From the NCBI GenBank assembly GCA_037013685.1, contig CM072894.1:15759449-15823448 (forward strand): DNA of 64,000 bases, written 5' to 3'. Source of the DNA: Acridotheres tristis (Eukaryota > Chordata > Aves > Passeriformes > Sturnidae). Positions 1-11,227 of the stretch are shown piece after piece; within the stretch, counting starts at the first letter, position 1; each line of letters opens with the position of its first letter. Both the position numbers and the translations under genes were made by a program. The notes under the pieces were generated by a model, which ran no database searches, was not told the origin of the DNA, and was given only the letters and a program-made list of their open reading frames with translations.

Positions 1-2370
1 GCTCGGACTGTAAAGGTTGTAGGCTTCAGCACTCAGTGTAAAGGTATTCTTACAAAGAGGGATGAATGATGTAAATGTTGATGATGATGGCACTTGCATG
101 CTGCAGAATTTTTAAACCAGAACACATGGGAATGGGGTGTGGGTAAGGGAAGGAGGTGAAAACAAGTATTCACATTTTGCCTTATAATAAATCAACTGCC
201 ACAGGGTATCTGTGGAAAGGGAATGAGCACTAAAACTGCAATAAACTTTATCATTCCAGTAGTAAAAAAGCAAGGACCCATATCAGAGAATAGTCTGTTA
301 CTGTCCAGATAGGCCAAAATTTGAATGGTAGTCATCTGAGTGCCTAACAGGCATCATTCTGATGAGGATTTGATGTTAGGAGTCTGTGAAAGAGTCAGAG
401 CAGCAAATTTATAGGGGCAAGTGACATTTTATAAGAGTTGATTGTCATCAATGAGAAAAAAAGACACTTGAAATTTTGAGTGCATGAACCTTCCTTCTGG
501 CCTGAAACAGAAACTGTAAATGTCAAAGGGCAATAGCTCATACCATCCCCAGATGGTTTCTTTCTTGGGAGACTAATGGTTTCTCAAGAGACTACCAGTA
601 CAGAGAATACAGTATGGAGGTGGCTCCATGGGTTTCCTTTTCCCTTGGTCATGGCTCTCTCTTCCCCATGTGACAGGATAGGATGATTTTCTGTGACTCA
701 TAGGTAGGCAGGGAGTGTTCTCCATTGCCCGTATGTATTTCAGATCTGCCACACAACTGAGCCATTCAGTTTGAGCTAAGGTGTTCCACCTTGGAAGCAA
801 GGACAGAATTTGATGGCCTCTGCAGCAACATCAGTGATAATAAGATTCAGTTTTAAAGAAAGTGCATGTGCAAACCTCACCTGGCTGCTTTGTCTCCCAG
901 AGATAATGATAGCTTCTAGGAAGACCTTCTTTGAAAATATCAAGCTGTATGAGCTTATTACTAAATGGGTTGTGAACAGATGTTAGGACATTTTGTTGTT
1001 TTATATAAAGTAGTCTTTGTGTGAGTCCTATGAATGTGCTTCCTAATCTGGGATTGTCCCAAGCAGTTCAGGACATGTGGTAGAGTAATGTGGAGTGAAC
1101 TAAAATCACTGATCATAAACCATCTTGAAAAGAAAAATATGTATGTTTACTGCCAGAGATCACTGAGAGTAAAAACCTGTTTTAAATCAAGAACTGGAGC
1201 CATTTCAATTCCGTAAACTAGCTCTGGTTTAGCCTGGAAGTTAGCCCTGCTGTTAAATCTAAAGCATCAGATTTAGCCCTCTGTAAAAGCAAAGTAGCAT
1301 AATAATTGAAGTATAATCTTCTTTAAGTACTTTTTAAACATGGGCATTGACACTGTAGGATTATACATTTTATGTCATATACTTATTTGCTGAATAAGTT
1401 CCTGTAACAAGCTAATAGCAGCTGGGGGCCCAACCTACCAGATTTTACACATTCCTCACTCTATTTGAGTTGAATCAAATTGGAATTGAGGACTCTACCT
1501 TGCTAAAGTTCATAGTCCATTTGCTGCAATTTTCTTCTCTACTGTTCTTTTGAACCTTTTATCTGCAGAAGGTATAAAAAGGACCTCAACACACAGATGG
1601 TCACCTTTAAAGTAAGGTCATCTTGGATGAGAACCCTTCTTTTAAATATTTGCTCTGTGAACTCTTTATTTCTAAGCATATCATTTAGATCTCTGTATAG
1701 AAGCCAGTGGGTTCCTGAGGACATAACACACAAATCTGTTAATTACCCTCCTGATCAAGCCCAATGAAGAAGATATTGCAAGTTATATTTTAGGGAGCAT
1801 TATTTTAGTACTGTTTTGTCATGGTTGGTCATTTCCTAATACTTAGAAGCTTCAGTCAATAACTGTGGGGATGTGTCTGCTTTGAAGAGACATCTGTTTA
1901 CTCAATAGATCTTTTTATTTAATTTTTAATAGAGCTTTTCTAATTTGGCTTGACCATTTGTTGTTAATGTATTTATAATGATTACAGTAGTTATAATTCA
2001 TATCTAATGATTTTTTAAATCTATAAATATTATTTATTAAAAGATAAAAATTCAATACTTCTTGTAGCAGCCATTACAAAAAACTAAGCTATTGCAAAAT
2101 GAAATAAATATATTTCACACCTGTACTGCAACAGATCAAAAAGATAAACTTAAAGAAGCAATTTTGATACCACCTAATTTATATTATCTGACTATTCAAA
2201 TAATAGAGAGTAGAATTTGGTCCTCACTGTACTCTATTGTAGCATGATTAAATTTCTGCACTGTATATTGAAAAAGAAAAAAAAAACAACAAAAAAGTTA
2301 GATTTTAGCAGGTTGTAAAAAAAAATATAAAAGTGAAGCTGATTTTATTGGTTTTGGAAAACAGTTTAAG
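1..2370. other. Unique non-coding DNA, no gene seen
   Basis: I recognise no exon, RNA gene or repeat family here. Stop codons are frequent in all frames; the longest open frame is about 75 codons (573-800, minus strand) and has no domain or signal I recognise. The stretch 1900-2340 is clearly AT-rich and ends in an A-rich run at about 2273-2328. It fits intergenic or intronic vertebrate DNA. Confidence 0.7.
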
Positions 2371-2377
2371 TTACAAA

Positions 2378-2515
2378 GAGCCAGATTCTGATGTCTGCTT
2401 GCCTGCTGTAGTTCAGTGACTAGACAAATGCTCTATAAGAATGTATGGGATGAATTCTGCCGCCAATTACACATTTGTGCACTTGGAGTAATTCTAAAGA
2501 AGTTAGTGCAATTTA
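2378..2515. repeat. Possible ancient amniote interspersed-repeat relic
   Basis: The segment opens with GAGCCAGATTCTGAT and continues with a diverged CAATTACACATTTGTGCA and GGAGTAATTCTA. This resembles, from memory, a dispersed sequence common in turtle and crocodilian DNA (a 'ccagattctgatctcacttacaccagtgtaaatc' type of theme, shown here only loosely). I do not assign a family name. The match is weak and could be chance; a RepeatMasker run with a sauropsid library would decide. Confidence 0.3.
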
Positions 2516-2820
2516 AAACTGCAAATAAATATAGGCTCAAAATCAATTTCTTCACTTACCTGCCAAAATTGAGTTCAGGGTTCAACATAAGCAGCACTTC
2601 TATCTAAAGAATTCATAGCACTTTACAGAGGTGAATTAATATTGCTCCCACTTAAAAAGCTGAAAGAATAAGATAGAAAAGTGTGTTGGACAGAATCCAT
2701 GGCAGATTGGGCTAGAGATTGAAGATGGTGTGTTTTCAGATTTGTTTCCTCACTCCTGTACTTGAGTTCTAAAGAAATGCTGAAAAGATTAGGAAGAAAT
2801 GCCTATAATACAGGTATATT

Positions 2821-2864
2821 ATCTTTCTTTCCTTCTTACCTTCCTTCTTTCCTTCCTTCTTTTC
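2821..2864. repeat. CTTT/CCTT pyrimidine microsatellite
   Basis: An imperfect tetranucleotide run of TTTC, TTCC and TTCT units gives a pure pyrimidine strand of about 44 bases, interrupted once by TACC. It is a slippage product. No retroelement tail is visible next to it. Confidence 0.9.
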
Positions 2865-5800
2865 TATGATTTTTTTTAAATCAATTTTATCCAAAAAGAG
2901 GGTGTGTGCTTTATCCACCCACATAATTTTGTGTTTTTATAGATGATGCACCCAGTAGTAATCCCCAGGTGCTGAGCTAACAGATTCCAGCTGGCCAATG
3001 ATGAACTACAGCCCAGTTTGGTAGTCATTACTAGGCAGCATGCAGGTAAATTTCATTTAGCCTTGAGTAAACTTGTACTCCTGTGCCCTATTCTATCAGC
3101 AGAACCAGTTAGGAAGCAGGCAGCTTCGTGGGAGCCTGTTTGCTGGGGACTGAGGGAGAGTCCAGTGGGAGATGCTATGTCTCTCTATGTGAGTCCCACA
3201 GTTTCTCCCCAGGAAGTGGTCAGCCTCCTCTAAGAACTGTCAGAAAAGGGCAATCTCACAGTGGTTTCACCCCGTAGAGCACATTTCCTTACATCAGACT
3301 GATTCTTAGGTGAAGATTTCTCCATCCTCTGTGACATTTTAGTTGGTAGAAACGACAAAGACATTTTTAAAAATCCCCAAACCGCCAGCAGTGACTGAGG
3401 CAAGCACTGGTTCCTCTAAAGCACCAGTCTACACAGTTGTGCTGACTCCATCTATCAAGAGGTCAAACACTACTAAGGTATAAAGCACAGCTTTACAAGA
3501 TGAGCAGTTCTTGGAGATTAGTAGCACGGTTTCATATATCAATACCAGCCCACGTGACAACATGTAGTATCTTTTATTTTCAGTAACTTCACTAGTTATT
3601 TTTCTCTATTAGTTAAGCTTTTCCAGTAGGGTGCTAATTTGATTATTCCCATATTAAAATGGACATATACAGAGATTATTTTAATTCATATTAAATTAAG
3701 CTGTAATGCTAACTGCACAGTTTCTGGCCATTGGTAGTTATGCTGTAGAGCCACAACACAGGGAACTTCATAATGACTCATACAACACATATGCAATAGA
3801 AAAGATCTCTTTTTTTCAATAAAGCTTGTATCCCAGCCTCAGGAAACCCCATCTGCCCTGACCTGAAGTCATCTCTTAACCATACAGATATTCAGATATC
3901 TTTAGTCTGTATTCAATAGTTGACTGTCCAAGGGAAATAGAATTTCCCTGCTATTTTAATGCACACTAATAGATGCATTAATAAACAGCCTAAGAGCTAC
4001 TTCTTTTGCATATGGAAAAGTAAAAACACATTCCTGGTATTTCTGAAATGGTACAAAAATTATTAATTAATAACATTAACAATAACAACCTTAAAATAGT
4101 GAGCCATCATTGTACATCATCAATTGGTTAAGCCATTTGTACTTAGTGTGTGCTATCAATGTATGACACACAGTAAGAACAAGACACTGAACATGTCTGA
4201 AGACTGCTTTAGGCTGGGGGATGAACACTAAATAGATCTGGGCAGAGGTAAGGCAGACGAGCAAGCAAGGAAGAAGGAGGAGAGAACCTTGATAGGGCCA
4301 CGAGGAGTAACAGCAGAGTCTGACAGTGCAAGTTCACAGCTCTGTGAAAAGGAAACATTCAAATGAAAGAGGAACATTCCTTGGATGTTTTCACTTTTTA
4401 AGCCATGCTCACACCCTTTTGCATTTTCTCCCTGGGATCATTTTTGCATTTGATTTGCCCTGACATGAGGACAGCCATGTGTGCCAAGCCTCAGAGTAAC
4501 TTTGTGATTACCTCACACTAGAAGTCAGGGAAAGGATTAGCATTATACAACAGTTTCACTAAAGCCAAATACAGCTATCAGTTTCCTGCCAATATTATTC
4601 CACAAATTGAAACATTATTGAAAATTTGCTAAGTCATTACAAGAGATAGATCTGACTATCTGGAATCTAAACAGCTTATGGAACAGTGACAGACGGAAAG
4701 GTTTTGTTTGTTTCCTCCTCTGAAATGGGGAAGCAGAACATGGAAATAATTGATCCAAAAGTGGTGAGAAAGGGAAATCATTTCAGAGCTAAAACCACAC
4801 AACAGATTTAATATTGACATCTAATGAGGGTGGTAATTTGAAGTATGCAACTTTAAAAAATAAAATCAAATAGCCTGGTTGCAAAACCGTAGAAGTGAAG
4901 GGCAAGATAAAATTCTGTGACGCTTTTCATTATCTTGATTTTTGCCTTTAAATTTGACATAGACCAAAAAACAATGGAAAATGGAGGTTCTGTTGTTTTG
5001 CTAAGGAAGTTATCTGATGTTATCTTTAGGAATCCTAAGAAAATCAAAGTTGATTTTGTTTCGCTATTATTTGTTGCAAGGTTTATGAAATAATATAATG
5101 AATCTCTAGACAATAACTAATTATTACTGATTACTAAGAAATAAGTCAACAAAGATATTTTCCTGTTTACATTCTTATCAGACTGTATCAAGACCATCTG
5201 CATTTTCAAGTCCTTTATCCCAAGGGATAAATAATTTGTGTTGTTCATTGAGTATACACATGTAAACATGTCATTTGGATTTGATGCACATTTACAAACA
5301 AGAGCTGCAGTACTTAAACAGGAAAACGAGCATTAATATACAGAAAGGAAAGCTTAAACATGCAATCACAGCAGAGAGAAAAGTAATTATTTCAGTGAAA
5401 TGATTCTGCAAAACTCTTGTTCTGATTGTACAGCATCAGTGTTCATACTCAGAAACTGCTCAAGGTGTATCACTTCTATTTGCTGTTGATTTTTTTGCAG
5501 GTGTCCCAGAGTGAGTGTATGTGTGTGTTTGTGCACACGTGTGCCTGTGTACATTCATGTGAGACAAGTGCTTTGCCCAATTTTGGCCCACACTTAAGAA
5601 TTTGGCTGTGGATTTGGGAAGGGAATTAACAGGGATATAAACTGGACTTTGACAATTTCAGAATGGGATCATGTCTGAAGACTCAAAGCTGTCATTGTCC
5701 ATACTACTGCTTTATATTCCCCCCATTGCCATCAGCAAGCAGACTGCTCTCACTTGCACTTCTTTCAGTCTCCAGTCCTGCAGAACCTGCTTGTTGCTAG

Positions 5801-6695
5801 ATCTTTTGACACAACTGGAAGTTTGTCCTTCTCAGTTCCTCTCTGTTATTGTTTTCACATCTACCCCTTTGCCTTTGCTCTCACATATTGCTGGAGTGAT
5901 GCTGGTAGTGATGGGAGTATTTTCTAGTGCAGCTCTGGGGTTTGGGGTTTTTTCTTCCTTTCTTTTTCCTGATTTTCCTGGCTTCAGAAACGGATGGTTC
6001 AGGAAAAGGCAAGGTGTGCTGGAGGACAGATGTATGGGAGGACAAGTTTCCTAACAAAGGCAGACAGAGTTACTGGGGGAAAAGCTTGCCCCACCTTACA
6101 CCAAGCAGGAGGTGCACCCTCCCTGAGCATGCAGGAATCTCCCTGCTTCCCCTTAACCTTTGGAAGTTACATCTTTATCCTGCAAGTCAGCAAAGTGCCC
6201 AGTCTTTGCTCTCTAAAGGCACTGCAAAAGAGTTTTCAATAGTTTTCACTGTCCCTCTTGCAAGAGTCAGATGTGTAAGAGGCCAATGAAGGTTACTAGT
6301 TTTTTCCTGTATTTTTTTTTCTCTGTGTGGCTTTACTGTGATCTTTTGTTTTACGGCTACATTTTAAATTTTTCAAAGTCTCCTATCATAATAGGATCTG
6401 CCATCTTTTGGCGCTACCCAGTACAAAATACTAGACAATAAACCACTCTGACTGGACCAGAGACTGTCTGTACACATGCCTTTATATGACAGTCCTCTGT
6501 GCCCATGGGGATGCAATCACAGCTCTCTAGGAGCCAGCAGAAACTATTTGTTTGTATCTGCTGATCTTCGATTTGATGGCAGTGTTTGTCTGTTTAATGA
6601 AATCACACTGTCTGTGAAGCTTAGCTATGAAATGGCTGTGTCTCTTCACCTTCATAGTGCCCTTAATGCAAGAATTATTCTTGAGTTGTGCTTTT
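2865..6695. other. Unique non-coding DNA with a TG/CA-rich patch
   Basis: No gene is recognised. Near 5510-5560 there is an alternating purine-pyrimidine stretch (TGTGTGTTTGTGCACACGTG) that could adopt Z-DNA but is too irregular to be a microsatellite. The longest open frame is 127 codons at 5671-6054 on the plus strand. It is leucine- and serine-rich, has no recognisable domain, and is overlapped by other frames of similar length, so I treat it as chance. A short perfect inverted repeat CAAGAA-TTA-TTCTTG lies at about 6669-6683. Confidence 0.65.
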
Positions 6696-6699
6696 CGTG

Positions 6700-6965
6700 A
6701 GCTACATTATATTAAAAACACGGCTAATTCAAAATGGAGTGAAATACCCTTTTTAGCTGGTGGATCAATATGGCTCAGTTGAGTAAAAATCCTTGGAGGG
6801 CTAGTGGGAGATTATGTGTCCTGAAGAAGTAACAGGCTTCCTTGTGGCAGTGAGAGCTAGTGTGCTGATCACTGCAGAGGCTTGATTAATGGAGTGATTA
6901 AAGCAGCAGAGAGTTAGTGCTTTGGCAGCTGGGGCATAGGAAATGGGCATGGAAACTACTGGGAG
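6700..6965. promoter_or_regulatory. Candidate regulatory block (homeodomain-type motifs)
   Basis: Several TAAT/ATTA cores occur in a mixed-composition, non-repetitive stretch, including GATTAATGGAGTGATTAAAG near 6883-6902 and GCTAATTC near 6723. Dense homeodomain-type cores in unique sequence are typical of conserved non-coding elements, but such cores are also common by chance. Nothing here is proven; alignment to other amniotes is the test. Confidence 0.2.
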
Positions 6966-7071
6966 AGGGGAAATACACAGCTCCAGAATCACAGGGCTGA
7001 CTTGCCCTAGCAAACACTTTGATGTTGGAGGTGGGGAAGGATGAAACACATCAGGCAAAAAGAAAAAAATA

Positions 7072-7110
7072 CCTCCCGCCCCCTTCCTCCTTCCCCCTTC
7101 CCCCCTTCCC
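7072..7110. repeat. Polypyrimidine C/T tract
   Basis: An uninterrupted or nearly uninterrupted run of C and T (CCTTCCTCCTTCCCCCTTCC and neighbours) of about 39 bases. The opposite strand is polypurine and G-run rich, so triplex or G-quadruplex structure is possible. It is not a simple tandem repeat. Confidence 0.8.
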
Positions 7111-7583
7111 AGCCTTGTGCTTACAAGGGAAAGCCCCTGACTTTGGCTCACTTAGCAGAAGGCAATAAAGCTTCCTATTATGAGGCTTTCTCTGATGTAT
7201 CATAACTGGTCTCAGGCTCCAGAAATCTGATCCCTCAGAACAAAACTTACAGTAGATGTTAATAGAGTCTCTAGCCCAGCAATACTATGAACAAGGCCCT
7301 GCATGGGCCCAGGAAAACTTTAAATTCAGTCATATGCTTTATTCTTCATCTTTCCTGGCCTGTTTCTTTTTCCTAGGCTACTCCACTTTTAAGCAGAGGT
7401 AAGCCAAATTCAGACGACTTGTGCTCAAGGAATTAATTCCCTCAAAGCTACAGGCTGAGAGCCAACTTCTTTTTTTAGGTCTTTTGCAATGGCAACAAAT
7501 CTATGTGTGGTTGTTTGAGTTGGTTCCCATTAAAGATAAGGATCATCTGCGGGGCTGGAACCTGCATCTGGAGTCAAAATTCC

Positions 7584-7672
7584 CAAGACTCAAACAGTTT
7601 AGATCAGATGTCTGGGAATTGAGCCCTCCTTATTCACTTTAGACATCTGATCTAAAAACGCTTCAAACTTGT
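7584..7672. other. Long perfect stem-loop
   Basis: The arms TTTAGATCAGATGTCT (7598-7613) and AGACATCTGATCTAAA (7641-7656) are exact reverse complements, giving a 16-bp stem around a 27-nt loop. Outside the stem CAAG (7584-7587) and CTTG (7669-7672) can extend it after an unpaired region. A perfect 16-bp palindrome with a short spacer is unlikely by chance in 64 kb. It could be a small terminal-inverted-repeat transposon relic, a recent inverted duplication or a structured RNA. I recognise no known microRNA in it. Confidence 0.75.
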
Positions 7673-7904
7673 AGCTCTCTTCAGATTATCTTCAGCTGTG
7701 AGAGGCTTGGGGATTCACATTCTTGGCTTACTAGTATGACTTCTCCATGCCTCACATCACCACAGTTGATTAGAAATACCTTCTTTATTAACTTTCAGCT
7801 CCTGCTTCATGCATAAAGGTTAATAGCCAAGGATATCCTTAGAGAAGGTACCTTGTATTTAATAAATAAAGGCTAGGATGGGGCACGAAAGGGGAAATAA
7901 AGTT

Positions 7905-8010
7905 CCCCCTCAGTCCGCTAGAGGGAATCTCCCCTCCGAGTACAGCTGAACCCAGCCCCAGGCACAGCGTGCAGGGCTCCCCTGGGTCACGCTTGGCGTG
8001 ACAAAGCAGC
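7905..8010. promoter_or_regulatory. GC-rich patch with CTCF-like site and hairpin
   Basis: This short GC-rich stretch in AT-rich surroundings contains TCCGCTAGAGGGAAT (7914-7928), close to the CTCF core CCRSYAGRGGGC on the plus strand, with the final bases diverging. A perfect 7-bp hairpin GTCACGC-TTG-GCGTGAC lies at 7986-8002. Several CpGs are retained. A regulatory or insulator role is inference from motif similarity only. Confidence 0.3.
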
Positions 8011-8024
8011 ACCAATAGCCTCTC

Positions 8025-8345
8025 CCTGCTCCCGTTTCTAATTTAATAACCACAGCAAAAACATCAAAATTCTATAATGGCTTTCCTAGAGAAAGGTAGG
8101 AAAATTAGCACCCAAGAACAGTATGCATCTGAAATAGCTAGACCTTTAAACAATAGATAAATGGCCACCAAACAATGGCATGTAAATATTTAACCTGGAT
8201 TAACAAGTTTAAGTCCCCTAATTTTGTATCTCTGGTATATTACTTATGGTATATGTGGGTTACAAACATTGATATGAAGCGGATAGTTCATGTGCATTAT
8301 ATGGGAAGCATTTATATTGTATATAATGCATAAAGAAATCTACAC
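8025..8345. promoter_or_regulatory. AT-rich candidate regulatory block with inverted repeat
   Basis: It contains AACAATAGATAAATGG and AACAATGG (SOX-type cores), GTAAATATTTAA (forkhead-like) and GGATTAAC, all in unique sequence near 8150-8205. A perfect 10-bp inverted repeat TGCATTATAT (8293-8302) / ATATAATGCA (8321-8330) encloses an 18-nt spacer. The appearance suits a conserved enhancer. Function is unproven. Confidence 0.22.
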
Positions 8346-9465
8346 AGCCTTCAGCATGCCAGCTGTTTCTGTTTATGACACTGAGTTATGCATGAAATCC
8401 AGGAAGACATTTTGTAGTAAAATATGATACCTGCTTGCTTCTAAATGTCTGGAGCTGTCTGTCCGTCTTCCTAAATAATTAAGGGAACGATGTGAAATTA
8501 AGTATCATGTTTCAATTCACCTTCTCCCTTCATCAATTCTTTCTTGTAAGAGGAGCCAGGAACTAGAGAAAAATATGACTCACAGGGGCTGTTTAGGTGT
8601 TGCTGTCATATGTACAAAAGGTAAAGAGAATGATAATATGCCTTTCCTGTCTGTAATAGTGTTCACTGTAGCAAACCTTTCTGCTTGCTACAGTAGAGTA
8701 AATGGGGTGTTTAATTTGGGATTGAGTGTAGTCTGGAGTCAAGGTGCAGCAGTTTTATTACAGAATACAATTTTATTGGAGACTGAAGATTTAAATCCCG
8801 CCATACATACAATATATATACATAGAAGTTCTGCTTTGCAGATACAGGCTAGTACACACACACGTAGAGTTCTTGTATGTTAAACACACTCTGATTTTTG
8901 ATTTGAAGGAACCAAGGGATTATGCCATATTTCTGCATTTTCTAGTGCACTGTGAAATCTCGTTAGAATGCAGGCTCTTCTAGCTATCAAGGAAAGAAAA
9001 CACACACATGCATTCAAAAGAAGCAAGTGCTATTTTTCATTTCCTCTTTAGATTTTTGACAGTACTCGCAATGTCTCCAGTTCATGACCCTCAGAAAGAA
9101 GCTTTTCGGTTTGGAAAATATTTTCTTCAGCTTTTTATTCCCAGCAAACACATCATACTGTACTCCCTTCCCCCAGAAAGGTGCTTGGATCATGTAATCG
9201 TTTCTCCTTCATTTAGTTTAAATCTTAAGACAGAAGACTTTCAATAGAACAATTTTCTGGCAAGGCCACCGTATGATGTGTATATTTGAAAATCAAATTA
9301 TTTAGAATTATGACCGTGTCATCAAAATAAGCCATTTTGAAATGCACTGCTAGCTCTCCAAACAGATTGTGTGGAGAAAATTGGATAACACTTGGCTTGA
9401 GCGCTTAGAAGTCAGTAAAACCAAAACACCAGGGACCGTTTCATTTCATTTTGCTCCGCAAGGAG
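8346..9465. other. Unique non-coding DNA
   Basis: No gene or repeat is recognised between the AT-rich block and the CpG-rich minisatellite. The longest frames (8575-8883 and 9008-9247, plus strand) encode about 102 and 79 residues without motif similarity. Short CA runs (about 8852-8863 and 9000-9008) are too small to call microsatellites. Confidence 0.65.
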
Positions 9466-9504
9466 CCCCCCTCCGGTTGCGCGGGGGCTGCGGGACCCGC
9501 GGGA

Positions 9505-10030
9505 GCCGCTCCCGGCCCCGCTCCCGCTCCCGGCCCCGCTCCCAGCCCCGCTCCCGCTCCCAACCCGCTCCCGCTCCCGGCCCCGCTCCCAGCCCCGCTC
9601 CCGCTCCCGCTCCCGGCCCCGCTCCCGGCCCCGCTCCCGCTCCCGGCCCCGCTCCCAGCCCCGCTCCCGCTCCCAACCCGCTCCCGGCCCCGCTCCCAGC
9701 CCCGCTCCCGCTCCCGGCCCCGCTCCCGGCCCCGCTCCCGGCCCCGCTCCCAGCCCCGCTCCCGGCCCCGCTCCCGCTCCCAACCCAGTCCCGCTCCCGG
9801 CCCCGCTCCCAACCCGGCCCCGCTCCCGGCCTCGCTCCCAGCCCCGCTCCCGCTCCCGGCCCCGCTCCCGCTCCCGGCCCTGCTCCCAGCCCCGCTCCCG
9901 CTCCCGGCCCCGCTCCCGCTCCCGGCCCCGCTCCCGGCCCCGCTCCCGCTCCCAACCCGGCCCCGCTCCCGCTCCCAGCCCCGCTCCCGGCCCCGCTCCC
10001 GCTCCCAACCCGGCTCCGCTCCGGGCCCGG
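9505..10030. repeat. Composite hexamer minisatellite (GCTCCC/GGCCCC/AGCCCC/AACCC)
   Basis: About 520 bases are made of a constant hexamer GCTCCC alternating with GGCCCC, AGCCCC or a 5-base AACCC. The order GCTCCC-GCTCCC-GGCCCC-GCTCCC-AGCCCC-GCTCCC-GCTCCC-AACCC recurs with variation, giving a higher-order pattern. The plus strand is C-rich; the minus strand carries closely spaced GGG and GGGG runs able to form G-quadruplexes. No frame meets many stops, so frames of 169-247 codons open on both strands and read as dipeptide-like Pro/Ala/Gly/Arg/Ser repeats. The 5-base units shift the frame at each occurrence, and I reject these frames as genes. Confidence 0.92.
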
Positions 10031-10044
10031 CCCCGCCGCGCGCC

Positions 10045-10061
10045 GCCGCCAGGTGGTGCCC
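10045..10061 (+). promoter_or_regulatory. CTCF-like motif
   Basis: GCCGCCAGGTGGTGCCC at the right end of the CpG-rich minisatellite matches the CTCF core CCRSYAGRKGGCGC well except for T in place of C after the GG. It lies on the plus strand. Binding is inferred from motif shape only. Confidence 0.35.
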
Positions 10062-10069
10062 GCAGTTTA

Positions 10070-10800
10070 GGGACATCTGCCCGCTCCTTTTCCCGAGGAT
10101 TCGGAGATAAATAACAGCCGAGCAGAGATCCTGGCGCAGACAGGATATTTAACACCCGCAGATCAAAAAACGTAAAGCTTTTACCTACTCCGGTACAATA
10201 AACCTGGCTTTAAGAGCCTTGTTATTCCTAGATTTAATAGCTTAGTCGTTTCTTTTTTCTATTTACAACCCTTGCAAACCAAAGAGAGAAAAATAATATT
10301 GTTGTGCAGACTATAAATACTGTTGCCGTGAATCTATTTTATCTGGGGAGAAAGTACACATAGATTCTCAACTGCGAGCGCATTTGTGTATCGTCCGTGG
10401 TTACTGGCACGCTGTGAAGCTGCTTTCTATAACGTGCTACAGGAGCTGCATACCTTGGTGAAAGGAAATTGTTTCTTCCCAGGCAAAGGAGAATGCTCAT
10501 CCTGCTATGGGTAATCACACACAATTTCCATTTCGTTAGTATTTTTGCAACCCTCGTTTTTGGAGCTCGCTGATAGCTAGCTCGTGGTAGCCAAGGTCAC
10601 TGCCTGCTTTGGCTGCTGTTTTGCCAGCAACATATTTATGCTGCAGTGTGGAATAAACTGTTTGTTTCCAACTTTTTTTTAGGAAAAAAATTAGGCTGAA
10701 CACAACTCTTATGAAAGACCAGTACTGACAGTCAAGTATTAATTCTTTTATTCGCATGTGCACATAGCTTTAGAATGAGCTTATGCCTAGATCTTGCCAA
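10070..10800. promoter_or_regulatory. Candidate conserved block beside CpG island
   Basis: The sequence is non-repetitive and of mixed composition, keeping CpGs in otherwise AT-rich DNA, for example GCGAGCGCATTTGTGTATCG (about 10375-10394) and CAGCAACATATTTATGCTGC (about 10625-10644). Retention of CpG outside an island, together with AT-rich words such as TTATTCCTAGATTTAATAGC, is how constrained non-coding elements usually look. There is no open frame longer than 75 codons. I cannot measure conservation from one sequence. Confidence 0.25.
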
Positions 10801-11125
10801 TGACCTCAACCTTGATCTGGAGGGACCATTTATTCACGAGCAAAACATTTATTCTCCTTACGAACTGGTCCTGAGACTGCTGCCTGTGTGACATTTGGTC
10901 CTCTCTTAATAAACACATAAGATGCAAAATTACTGTGATTTTGTCCTCTTACCATTTGGGGCTATATGTCATGCACACAAGCACTGTGCCTACTCCTGAG
11001 AAACTTTAAATTGGAAATTAGCATTTAGTGGCTTTGTAGATCTCAGAGAGGAATTACGAGCAGTCCTGAGGCGACCGAGGACTGTGAAAGCACAGGGAAT
11101 CAGGCACAAAGGCAAGCACTGGCGA
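10801..11125. other. Unique non-coding DNA
   Basis: No exon, repeat or RNA gene is recognised. Composition is average for the window, with no tandem or inverted structure that I noticed. Confidence 0.6.
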
Positions 11126-11227
11126 GAGAAGATGGCCTTTTTTCAGCCAGGGTGAGGGCATTTTTCATGACCGCACGACGAGTGTGCACGATGAGTGTAA
11201 TGCAGGTCTCTGTTCATCAAAATCATA

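Larger units (their letters stand above)
9470..10130. promoter_or_regulatory. CpG-rich island built mostly from a minisatellite
   Basis: GC content and CpG density rise abruptly at about 9465 and fall at about 10140. The left edge (GCGCGGGGGCTGCGGGACCC region, 9480-9510) and right edge (GCCCCGCCGCGCGCCGCCGC, 10030-10050) are non-repetitive GC-rich sequence. The centre is the hexamer array described separately. It may be a genuine CpG island invaded by repeat expansion, or an island only in the statistical sense. No TATA box or clear first exon is visible; the flank at 10070-10200 is A/T-richer and non-coding. Confidence 0.5.

Noticed and set aside
5671..6054. 127-codon frame as a possible gene
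   Set aside because: No known domain, codon use like surrounding non-coding DNA, and overlapping frames of similar length.
9369..10155. Open frames of 169-247 codons on both strands
   Set aside because: They exist in several frames at once because the hexamer array lacks stops. The encoded Pro/Ala/Gly/Arg/Ser repeats switch pattern at each 5-base unit and resemble no protein family.
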